Shown here: positions 12,485-19,220 of the stretch, piece after piece | Position numbering within the stretch: the stretch's first letter is position 1 | Layout of the letters: the number at the start of each line of letters is the position of its first letter | Assembly: GCA_028277515.1 (NCBI GenBank) | Contig: JANQGC010000353.1 | Span: 1 to 19,220 of the forward strand | DNA length: 19,220 bases | Direction of reading: 5' to 3' | Source of the DNA: Anaerolineae bacterium | GTDB lineage: Bacteria; Chloroflexota; Anaerolineae; Promineifilales; Promineifilaceae | The notes under the pieces: model-generated | The model's input: only the letters and a program-made list of their open reading frames with translations | What the model was told of the DNA's origin: nothing | The model's database searches: none | Program-made: the position numbers and the translations under genes

Positions 12485-13900
12485 ATGCGAGAGAAGCCAT
12501 TATATCTATATTTAGCTGTATTCAACGGCATGGATCGAGCGGAAAACGCCTTAGAACAGATGCCGAAACGGGATCGAAATGTCGTTTCGGCCGTGGTCAT
12601 GATCAAGGACGCCGCCGAACAAGTACGCTTCAAGGATGTCGGCCTGACCCCGGCGAGAGGCGCTGTCACCGGCACCGTTATCGGTGGGGTCGTTGGTCTT
12701 TTAACCGGCGGGGCGGGACTGGTGGCATTTGGTGCCCTGGGTGGCTATTTTGGCCACCGCTCGGCGGTCAAAAAACAAGCTAACCAGGTAATCCCTGAAC
12801 AGTTAAAGAAAATTGCAGGCAGTATTGGCCCCGAATCATCGGCCATCATCGCCGTGACCAAACAAGAGCCTGATCCCACCGTTATGCAAACGATTGAAGC
12901 CTTAGGCGGGAAGATATTCTCAACCGAGCTAATACCACAAGCGGATAGCGACGGCCAAAAACAAGCGGACCAGACCTATGAGACTATCCTGGAGTCGTTG
13001 GCCGCCACCACAGGTGGTGAGGTCAAACGCAGCGTGCCCTATCCGCGCATTCATATTGTCATCAATCCTGTTTCCGGCAAAGACGAGCCGGTGGTCAATG
13101 TACTCAACCGGGTGTTTGGAAAATACGGCATCGACTGGACGATCAGCATCACCAAGAAATATGGCGATGCGGCCGAATTTGCCCGGCAGGCGGCCGAAGA
13201 CGGCTTCGACCTGGTTGCCGGTTACGGTGGAGACGGCACGCAGCATGAAATCGCCAACGCCTTAATGGGCACAGACGTGATGATGGGCGTGCTTCCTGGG
13301 GGAACGGGCAACGGTTTCGCCAGCGAATTAGGCATCCCCACTACCTTGCAACCTGCTGTGGAACTGCTCTGCACCAGCTATAACAAGCGCAAGATCGATA
13401 TCGCCCAGGTGGGTGATTCCTACTTCATCCAGCGCCTGTTCACAGGCATCGAACCGGAAGAACAGACCAGCCGGGCAGATAAAGATAAATATGGCACCTT
13501 CGCCTACCTGATCCGCGACATCAACCGCCTTCGCAACATTCAAGACATCCCCTATAAATTAACGATCGACGGGCAAGAAGTCGAAGTCATGGGCCATAAA
13601 TGCTATGTAGTCAACTCGGCCAGGGCAGGCACAGGTTTGTCGATCAGCACCCAATTTTCCGTGGATGACGGCATGCTTGATGTGTTTATGCTCAGCCGGG
13701 ACGCTAAAAGCGCCGGCGCAGCCCTGGAACGCTTCTTCAATTTGAAGACGAGCTCAGCGGGCATGTATTATTGGCGCGGGCAGGAGATCACGATTGAGAC
13801 GGAGGTGGACCAACCGGTTTGGACCGACGGCGAATATACGGGCCGCACGCCGGTCTCAATGAAGGTGCTGCCCGGCGGCCTGACCGTGGCCGTGCCCTAG
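12485..13900 (+). CDS. DUF1269 domain fused to a diacylglycerol kinase-like lipid kinase
   Basis: This is a 471-residue two-domain protein. Residues 1-150 resemble DUF1269 proteins: a short alpha/beta start (YLYLAVFNGMDRAENAL), then a glycine-zipper hydrophobic hairpin (VTGTVIGGVVGLLTGGAG, 61-78, to GYFG at 90). From about 187 it is a DAGK_cat/YegS/DgkB-like kinase: NPVSGK (194-199), GYGGDGT (246-252), LPGGTGNGFA (270-279), DGMLDV (395-400) and DGE (448-450) near the end. Such enzymes phosphorylate lipid hydroxyls with ATP. Its place after gpsA suggests phosphatidate/phospholipid work, with the N-terminal domain perhaps tethering it to membrane. The ATG follows the last tandem repeat unit by ten bases. 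Confidence 0.88.
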   Translation: MREKPLYLYLAVFNGMDRAENALEQMPKRDRNVVSAVVMIKDAAEQVRFKDVGLTPARGAVTGTVIGGVVGLLTGGAGLVAFGALGGYFGHRSAVKKQANQVIPEQLKKIAGSIGPESSAIIAVTKQEPDPTVMQTIEALGGKIFSTELIPQADSDGQKQADQTYETILESLAATTGGEVKRSVPYPRIHIVINPVSGKDEPVVNVLNRVFGKYGIDWTISITKKYGDAAEFARQAAEDGFDLVAGYGGDGTQHEIANALMGTDVMMGVLPGGTGNGFASELGIPTTLQPAVELLCTSYNKRKIDIAQVGDSYFIQRLFTGIEPEEQTSRADKDKYGTFAYLIRDINRLRNIQDIPYKLTIDGQEVEVMGHKCYVVNSARAGTGLSISTQFSVDDGMLDVFMLSRDAKSAGAALERFFNLKTSSAGMYYWRGQEITIETEVDQPVWTDGEYTGRTPVSMKVLPGGLTVAVP

Positions 13901-13901
13901 T

Positions 13902-13966
13902 CTGTAACGCAAAAAGCCTTTTTTGCGCCTACTGGCGACTGAACAAATTAGGCAATTTGTTCTACA
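13902..13966. repeat. Second copy of the modular hairpin repeat, between convergent genes
   Basis: CTGTAACGC then CGCAAAAA-gcct-TTTTTGCG (13908-13927), and GAACAAATT-aggc-AATTTGTTC (13941-13962), ending CTACA. It is identical to 181-236 except for ten extra bases (ctactggcga) between the hairpins. It begins right after the lipid-kinase stop codon and ends 40 bases from the stop of the convergent protease gene. The T-run of the first hairpin means it could also serve as a bidirectional terminator. Confidence 0.85.
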
Positions 13967-14005
13967 GGGTTTATATGCCACTCATTATCTTCGTTGGCGC
14001 TGTAA

Positions 14006-17000
14006 TCAGGGATATGTCAGCGTCCCCGGCACATTCATGTACACCTGGTAACCCTGTCCAGGTTGGAGATCGCCAATCTGATTGATACTAAACTCAGGCC
14101 AGTAGATTAATCCTTCGTTGTTTTTGGCCAGCAACAGATCACTTCCCAGAGAATTGAATGCCTGGTCTATGGGAACGGCCGTGTCGCGCCAGTAAGCAGC
14201 GATATTCCAGCCCATATTTAGCGAGATCGAATCCGCTGGGTTAAACGGCAAGCCGTCGATAGGTGCGTTGAAGGACTGCGACGCATAACATTGGTAACCC
14301 TGCTGCGCATCCCAGGTGCCAATAGAGTCAATATCCAAAGATGGCCAGTAAACTTGCCCCATATTGTTCTTGCATAACAGCAAGTCATGGCGCTCAGGCA
14401 AGGGGAAAATATCGTCCATGTCCGTCAGCGTTGGATTCAGATAGCTGGAAACCATGTTCCAACCACTATCAAGGGCAACCTCTTGATGCTCCAGGCCGCT
14501 GACAATTTGCAGTGTGATGTCAACATTCAGCGGGCTGCCGGCATCGTTGGAGGAGATGTTCAAAGTGTCGGTATAAAAGCCGGCACTCAACAGACCGACA
14601 TCAGCGAACAGGTAGACATCTTGCGCGCCACCGGGATCGATCGCAAACGAGGTGGGGGAGACGGTCAACCAGCTTTCACTATTGGTGATGTCCGTAACGT
14701 TTAAGAGGGCGCTGCCCGTATTTTGCAGGTTCAGGATGCGGCTGTTGTCACCGGCTTGCAGGGCAGCCAGCAATGCTTGATAAGCGTTAAGCCGGCCGTG
14801 GCCGAAGTCGTTGTCCCAGCCATTTGGCCCCAGGTCATCGGCCGTGCCCGTTAAAATATTGCGTACTTGGTCGTGGGTCAGCGCCGGTGCATGATTTAAG
14901 ATCAACGCCGCCACCCCGGCCACATGCGGGCTGGCCATTGAGGTTCCGCTAAAATAACCATAATCATTGCCGTTTAAGGTGGACATGATCAAAGATCCTG
15001 GGGCAACCACATCCAGGCCAGGACCATAATTGCTGAAGCTGGACCGCTGGTCGGCCGAATTGACTGAACCGACGGCAATCACCTCCGCATAGGCCGCCGG
15101 ATAATCAAGGGCGGATACGTTGTCATTGCCGGCCGCGGCAACAAGCACCACATTATTGGCATGGGCATTGGCCACAGCGGAAGCGATCAGGCTATCAAAG
15201 GGACCGCCGATGCTCATATTGATCACCTGCGCCCCCTCGCTCGTTGCCCAGTTGATACCGTCGGCAATATCATCACTCAGGCCACTCCCCGCTTCATTCA
15301 GGGAGCGCACTGAAAGAAGCTCAAACGCGCCCATGCCGGCAATGCCCGTGCTGTTGTTGATCGCTGCCCCAAGCGTGCCGGCGACATGTGTGCCGTGATT
15401 TTCAAATGTAACATCCGGTGCCGGATCGCTGTCATTATCCACAAAATCATACCCCTTATTAGTGCCAAAATTTGGCGCCAGATCGGGATGAGTATAGTCA
15501 ACGCCCGAATCAATGATCGCTACCTTTGTTGTCGCCGTGCCCGCTCCCAGACTCCAGGCCAGCGGCATCTGGATGCGCGGCCAGCCCCAAAGATAACTGT
15601 AAAGGGGATCATTCGTCGGTGGGGTCAGGGTATAGTAGTAATGACGTGGCTCGATACCGGTAACGGGTAGAGACGCAAAGTTGTCCAGCGATGGTTCCTG
15701 GCCTTCCGGCAGTTCAACGACGATATATGGGTCATGCTCAAAACTGTTGATTAATTGTGGAGTGGCGCGGTTTTTGACCACCTTGCCGTCAAATTCTTGC
15801 TGCACAAAGGCGGACATGGCCTGCACATCGGCCGCCGAACGCCCCGGCTTCAGACGGATAATGTACTGATTGGGCACAATGCCCTCATCAGAAGAGGCGG
15901 AATGGCCGGCGGGTAGCTTTGGCGTTTCGGGAGCAGCCGGCAGCGGTTTCGCCTGGGTAAAGCTGCTTGTTTCCGGTAAAGCGAAATTCACCGTTGTCCC
16001 CGAAGGCTGGATTTGGGGCATCGTGCCGTCGCTGGTCAGGACGAAGTCAACGCCGGTTAAGTTCGCGCCATTGCTGATATCAAGCTCGGTAAAATCAAAA
16101 TTATAACCGCTCTTGCTGGCCAGGATGATTTGCTCACCAGCATGCAGGTTAGTCAACGTGTATTGACCCAAGGCATTAGTCGTCGTCGCTTTATATTCGA
16201 CTTCGACCACGGCATCGGCCACGGGGTTCACGCCGTCGGTGACCGTTCCGCTGATTTGTGTCGGCGAGCTTGGGCCATTGATAAAACTACTGGCACTGGA
16301 CCAGGGTCCGTCACCCAGGGAATTGCCGGCCTGCACCCGCCACCAATACGTTTCGCCGACATCCGGAAAGCCGGATATGAGAAATCCAATGACATTTCCC
16401 AGTTCGATGTCAAAAATCAGATTGGTAAAACTGTTGTCATAGCTAAGTTGAAAGTGATAATCGGTGGCCCGCGCCGTCTGCTGCCACTGGAATAGGACAT
16501 TCAGGCCAGGCACATTCGTACCATCCCCCGGCGCTGTTAAAATCGTAATCGGTGGTACGGCGCTTGGCCCGTTCGTGAATTCTCTGCTGTCTGACCAGTT
16601 ACTCCAGCCCAAAGAATTCCAGCCGCGCACCCGCCAGTAAAAAATGGTCCCATCATCCGGCAATGATGAGAGATTCAGGCCAATAAAAGGACCGCCCAAC
16701 TGTTGATCAAGAAAAGGGGCATTAAACGCGCTTTCGATGGAAACTTGAAGCTGGATATCGGCCGCTCGCGGGGCGTTCCATTGCAAAGTCACGCTTGTTC
16801 CAGGAATATCAGCCATATCTGCGGGACTGATCAGCGTAGGGGTCGCCGGTGCGGCGCTGGGACCATTGGTCACCGACCATTCAGCCGACCAATCACCCCA
16901 ACCCATGCCATTCTCTGCCCGCACGCGCCACCAATAGGTCAGTCCGTTATCGGCAAGAGGGGAGATGTTCACACTATTAAAAACACCATTCAATTCCTGG

Positions 17001-17410
17001 TCAAATACCAGGTTGCTAAATCCGCTGTCGGTGGCAATCTGTAATTGGTAATCGGTCGCCCCACTGACTAGATTCCATTGGAAATTGATGGAAGTGCCGG
17101 GAACATTGCCGCCATCGGCCGGACTGACCAGGGTTGGCGCATCTGGGACGTCGCTTGGTGCCAGAGGCGCGACCTGCTCAACCGCCCCGATTGTCTCCTT
17201 GGCGGAGATGATCAAGGGTTGGGAATCGGCCGTTGCCGGGATCGGCTGCCCGTCCAATTGAGGAATGTCCGGCCCATGACCAGGCAAAACAGGCACAAGC
17301 GGTGCCGGGACCCGGCCCTGCCCTTCAACTGGGGCAAAAACGAAGAAGAATAGGAGAATGGCACCAATGCCGGAAACAAATTGGAATAAGCGGGGATTTT
17401 TATTGTTCAT
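14006..17410 (-). CDS. Secreted subtilisin-like (S8) serine protease, multidomain
   Basis: This is a 1134-residue protein. A signal peptide covers about 1-30. Three fibronectin-III-like modules start near 91, 190 and 288; each opens with a PTLVSPADG-type phrase and closes with NGPS. A carboxypeptidase-regulatory/Cna-B-like domain spans 383-458. An I9-type propeptide lies at about 512-590. The S8 domain has the full triad: D634 (IIDSGVD), H672 (NHGTHVAGT) and S824 (GTSMASPHV), with oxyanion N762 (AAGNDN). A BACON/Ig-like domain spans 890-972, and two C-terminal ~75-residue GWN/YWP/GYQ modules span 978-1134. The protease should be active outside the cell. Only a weak Shine-Dalgarno is present. 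The last two domains are shared with its neighbours. Confidence 0.93.
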   Translation of the reverse strand: MNNKNPRLFQFVSGIGAILLFFFVFAPVEGQGRVPAPLVPVLPGHGPDIPQLDGQPIPATADSQPLIISAKETIGAVEQVAPLAPSDVPDAPTLVSPADGGNVPGTSINFQWNLVSGATDYQLQIATDSGFSNLVFDQELNGVFNSVNISPLADNGLTYWWRVRAENGMGWGDWSAEWSVTNGPSAAPATPTLISPADMADIPGTSVTLQWNAPRAADIQLQVSIESAFNAPFLDQQLGGPFIGLNLSSLPDDGTIFYWRVRGWNSLGWSNWSDSREFTNGPSAVPPITILTAPGDGTNVPGLNVLFQWQQTARATDYHFQLSYDNSFTNLIFDIELGNVIGFLISGFPDVGETYWWRVQAGNSLGDGPWSSASSFINGPSSPTQISGTVTDGVNPVADAVVEVEYKATTTNALGQYTLTNLHAGEQIILASKSGYNFDFTELDISNGANLTGVDFVLTSDGTMPQIQPSGTTVNFALPETSSFTQAKPLPAAPETPKLPAGHSASSDEGIVPNQYIIRLKPGRSAADVQAMSAFVQQEFDGKVVKNRATPQLINSFEHDPYIVVELPEGQEPSLDNFASLPVTGIEPRHYYYTLTPPTNDPLYSYLWGWPRIQMPLAWSLGAGTATTKVAIIDSGVDYTHPDLAPNFGTNKGYDFVDNDSDPAPDVTFENHGTHVAGTLGAAINNSTGIAGMGAFELLSVRSLNEAGSGLSDDIADGINWATSEGAQVINMSIGGPFDSLIASAVANAHANNVVLVAAAGNDNVSALDYPAAYAEVIAVGSVNSADQRSSFSNYGPGLDVVAPGSLIMSTLNGNDYGYFSGTSMASPHVAGVAALILNHAPALTHDQVRNILTGTADDLGPNGWDNDFGHGRLNAYQALLAALQAGDNSRILNLQNTGSALLNVTDITNSESWLTVSPTSFAIDPGGAQDVYLFADVGLLSAGFYTDTLNISSNDAGSPLNVDITLQIVSGLEHQEVALDSGWNMVSSYLNPTLTDMDDIFPLPERHDLLLCKNNMGQVYWPSLDIDSIGTWDAQQGYQCYASQSFNAPIDGLPFNPADSISLNMGWNIAAYWRDTAVPIDQAFNSLGSDLLLAKNNEGLIYWPEFSINQIGDLQPGQGYQVYMNVPGTLTYP

Positions 17411-17419
17411 AATCTTATC

Positions 17420-17425
17420 ATTATA
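17420..17425 (-). promoter_or_regulatory. Candidate -10 box of the protease gene, possibly leaderless
   Basis: A perfect TATAAT on the minus strand ends ten bases before the ATG at 17410, so transcription would start about three bases ahead of the start codon. No good -35 is found at 16-18 bases and only GATAAG precedes the ATG. This would suit a leaderless or short-leader mRNA, but the box alone could be chance in AT-rich DNA. Confidence 0.35.
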
Positions 17426-17570
17426 CTATATAACTAGCCGTTGAACTATTAAAAATGGATAGATTAAGTAGGATTACAAGGACAGTCACCGACCAAAATT
17501 AGAAAGAATTCATGGCCAGACATTTGTAATTTTAACACATAGGAAATGAAATGGGGATAAATAAAAAGGT

Positions 17571-17605
17571 AAAGATGCCACCTTTCGGAAAGATGGCATC
17601 TTTTT
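17571..17605. terminator. Rho-independent terminator, bidirectional
   Basis: AAAGATGCCA (17571-17580) and TGGCATCTTT (17594-17603) form a perfect 10-bp stem. The loop itself can pair CTTTC with GAAAG. T-runs follow on both strands (TTTTT at 17601-17605; on the minus strand ACCTTTTTA). It lies about 30 bases after the stop of the minus-strand gene at 17636 and separates it from the protease gene. Confidence 0.88.
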
Positions 17606-17635
17606 GGTCGTAGTTGCCGCTTCAGCGGTCCGGCG

Positions 17636-18922
17636 CTATGAATCCGGATAAGTCAGTGTGCCGCCTACTTCCATATAGAGCTGGTAGCCTTGACCGGGCT
17701 GCATATTGCCGATCTGGTTAACGTTGAAATCAGGCCAGTAAACCCGGCCGTCCCCATCCTTGGCCAAAAGAAGCTGGTTATTGATACTGCCTAATGCCTG
17801 CTCCACAGGCGTGGAATCCGCCAACAAATATGCAATAGTATGCCAGCCGGCCGGCAGCGTCAAGGGCGTTTGTCCCACATCGACCGCTGTTCCATTAATC
17901 TCCAGCGTGGCCGGCCCTGCCATAAACACCTGGTAACCATTCCGCAGGTTCCAATCGCCGATTTCGTTCAGCTCCAAGGAGGGCCAATATAGCTGGCCAT
18001 TGCCATCTTTCATGATCACCATGTCCTGCACAACACCGGCCATCAAGGATTCCACATCACTGTTCCAGGGATCGACATAACTGGAAATCATATTCCAGCC
18101 TGTGTTTAGGAAAATATTATGGGTTACAAAATTTTGCGGCAGCAGATCAACGGACAACCGCAAAAAGCTATGATCGCCCCAACTACTGACCGAAATAAAA
18201 TAGGTCTGCCCACCACTCACGGCGACATCCAGAGCGGAATAAAGATCATCTCCGACATCATCATTGCAGGCCACTTCGCTGAGCGAAGCGCCATCCTGCT
18301 GCCACACGGCGAGAACCGTGTCATACTCACTACCTAAAGTGGTGGCCCTGAGCACTTGATTTTGGCTGGACGTGATTTTATACCAGACCGAGCCATCTTT
18401 GGGTCCACAAGAGGGAAACGGATCGGAGCCATCGAGCGTTGCCGCCTGCACATTTTGCTCATCAAGAAAGGGTGTCTCGCTGATCACCGTGGCGGCGGTC
18501 CGGTTATCATTGGCCGGCGCCTGGGGCAAGGATAGAGCGGCATTTATGTTGTTCACGCTGCCGCCCGCATTCAGCACAATATTTGTGGCGCTGAGCAGGC
18601 CGGGCGCGTCGTCGTAATACTCCCTTTGATAAACACCGTTTTCCAGGTCATGGAAAAGCAGGCGGTAGGTTCCGGCGGGCAGATTGCTGATCTGATACTG
18701 TCCATTGCTATCGGTGAAACCGAAATCGACGAACTCCCAGGCACTACCGTTAAGGATGTAAGCATCGACGTCAATATCTTGCAGCGGCGCACCACCGGCT
18801 TCGGCCGTGACCATGCCCGAAATGGTACCGCTGCCGCCCTGAGCCGTGACCCCGGTAGTGGCAACCCCTAATATTAAAATGAACATAACGGAAAAAATTT
18901 GTAAGGCTTTTTTTATCGGCAC
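17636..18922 (-). CDS. Secreted protein with Cna-B-like, PPC-like and C-terminal double modules
   Basis: This is a 428-residue protein. The signal peptide is about 1-27 (hydrophobic IFSVMFILILGVATTGVTAQ). A Cna-B/carboxypeptidase-regulatory domain spans 33-130 (GTISGMVTAEAGGAPLQDID ... LPAGTYRLLF). A domain at 138-260 opens NDNRTAATVI and has SVWYKI, DTVLAVWQ, ACNDDVGDD and YFISVSSW, the layout of bacterial pre-peptidase (PPC-like) beta domains. Two C-terminal modules (about 267-345 and 352-428) match the end of the protease at 14006. No catalytic residues are seen, so the role is probably binding or structural on the cell surface. The start is GTG with GAAGG six bases upstream. Confidence 0.85.
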   Translation of the reverse strand: MPIKKALQIFSVMFILILGVATTGVTAQGGSGTISGMVTAEAGGAPLQDIDVDAYILNGSAWEFVDFGFTDSNGQYQISNLPAGTYRLLFHDLENGVYQREYYDDAPGLLSATNIVLNAGGSVNNINAALSLPQAPANDNRTAATVISETPFLDEQNVQAATLDGSDPFPSCGPKDGSVWYKITSSQNQVLRATTLGSEYDTVLAVWQQDGASLSEVACNDDVGDDLYSALDVAVSGGQTYFISVSSWGDHSFLRLSVDLLPQNFVTHNIFLNTGWNMISSYVDPWNSDVESLMAGVVQDMVIMKDGNGQLYWPSLELNEIGDWNLRNGYQVFMAGPATLEINGTAVDVGQTPLTLPAGWHTIAYLLADSTPVEQALGSINNQLLLAKDGDGRVYWPDFNVNQIGNMQPGQGYQLYMEVGGTLTYPDS

Positions 18923-19024
18923 AGCAACCTTCTTTTTTGCGAGAGAAATCCAATTATTGGAAATAGAATGCTTCTTTGTTGGCCAATTTTGTAAGAAATT
19001 GGATTTCGACCATTAAATTCATCA

Positions 19025-19056
19025 CCAGGCAGGCTGGGAACCTTCTACCTGCCTGG
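19025..19056. terminator. Candidate terminator hairpin after the partial gene
   Basis: CCAGGCAGG (19025-19033) pairs exactly with CCTGCCTGG (19048-19056) around a 14-base loop, about 65 bases downstream of the minus-strand stop at 19122. A strong stem, but followed by TGATGAATTT rather than a clean T-run, so it could instead be an mRNA 3' stabilizer. Confidence 0.5.
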
Positions 19057-19121
19057 CACCATTTATATCACGAATAGCCACTTTTGGCGCGAAAAAATTT
19101 TGAATCGTTAAGCTATGCTCG

Positions 19122-19220
19122 TCAATTCTGCGGATAGGAAAAGGTACACGGTTCCGTCAAATAGAGTTGGTAGCCCTGTCCCGGCTGCATTTCCCCAATT
19201 TGGTTGAGTCCGAATTCGGG
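19122..19220 (-). CDS. 3' end of a third protein with the shared C-terminal module (partial)
   Basis: The window edge cuts this gene. The last 32 residues read PEFGLNQIGEMQPGQGYQLY, then LTEPCTFSYPQN, stop. They align with the end of the second module in both upstream proteins (PEFSINQIGDLQPGQGYQVY and PDFNVNQIGNMQPGQGYQLY, then a short strand and TYP). This makes three consecutive minus-strand genes with the same terminal module. What precedes it is outside the window. Confidence 0.88.
   Translation of the reverse strand, partial: PEFGLNQIGEMQPGQGYQLYLTEPCTFSYPQN

Noticed and set aside
13819..14085. Plus-strand 88-codon frame spanning the lipid kinase end and the repeat
   Set aside because: It is out of frame with the kinase, crosses the hairpin repeat and the protease 3' end, and has no family features.

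Overview
The window looks like chromosome from an environmental Chloroflexota bacterium of the Anaerolineae/Ardenticatenia type. This assignment is inferred from gene style, not from a marker gene: moderately GC-rich genes, small toxin-antitoxin pairs, dispersed hairpin repeats, and secreted proteins with repeated C-terminal modules but no sign of an outer-membrane system. There is no rRNA, tRNA, CRISPR array or transposase.

Region 1 (1-6015) is a catabolic locus on the minus strand. A FadR-type GntR repressor (5262-5951) lies upstream of four tightly packed genes: a UroD/MtaA-family methyltransferase-like protein with a zinc site, two different enolase-superfamily enzymes, and one ABC-transporter permease of the SsuC/TauC type. 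A perfect 24-bp palindrome covers the spacer and -10 box of a near-consensus promoter of the regulator. A near-identical palindrome sits just ahead of the operon's first gene. Autoregulation plus control of the operon is therefore written in the DNA. The substrate is unknown. The pairing of a corrinoid-type methyltransferase with two enolases suggests breakdown of a methylated carboxylate or acid sugar. Positions 1-486 are non-coding and carry dispersed hairpin repeats.

Region 2 (about 6016-10400) is an accessory island of small and broken genes: a frameshifted GNAT remnant, a small two-helix membrane protein, an unknown 81-residue protein followed by a truncated DUF4926 gene, a C39-like cysteine peptidase overlapping an unknown partner, an N-terminal fragment of a PEP-synthase-like protein, a VapBC-type pair (Phd/YefM antitoxin plus PIN toxin), a BrnT/BrnA-type pair, and a decayed second copy of the VapB 3' end. 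The peptidase pair is flanked by an imperfect direct repeat.

Region 3 (10404-13900, plus strand) holds a BASS-family transporter, glycerol-3-phosphate dehydrogenase (gpsA), and a fusion of a DUF1269 domain with a diacylglycerol/sphingosine-kinase-like lipid kinase. GpsA and the lipid kinase both belong to phospholipid head-group chemistry. Three tandem copies of a ~70-bp hairpin repeat lie between them and include the gpsA stop codon.

Region 4 (14006-19220, minus strand) is a run of three secreted proteins: a multidomain subtilisin-like protease, a Cna-B/PPC-like protein, and a third cut off by the window end. The two complete proteins end in the same two-module repeat, and the visible tail of the third matches its end. 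The modules are built around GWN, a YWP motif, IG and GYQ, and end in a Tyr-Pro terminus. This shared, strictly C-terminal double module is the best candidate for an undescribed system (surface attachment, sorting or ligand binding).
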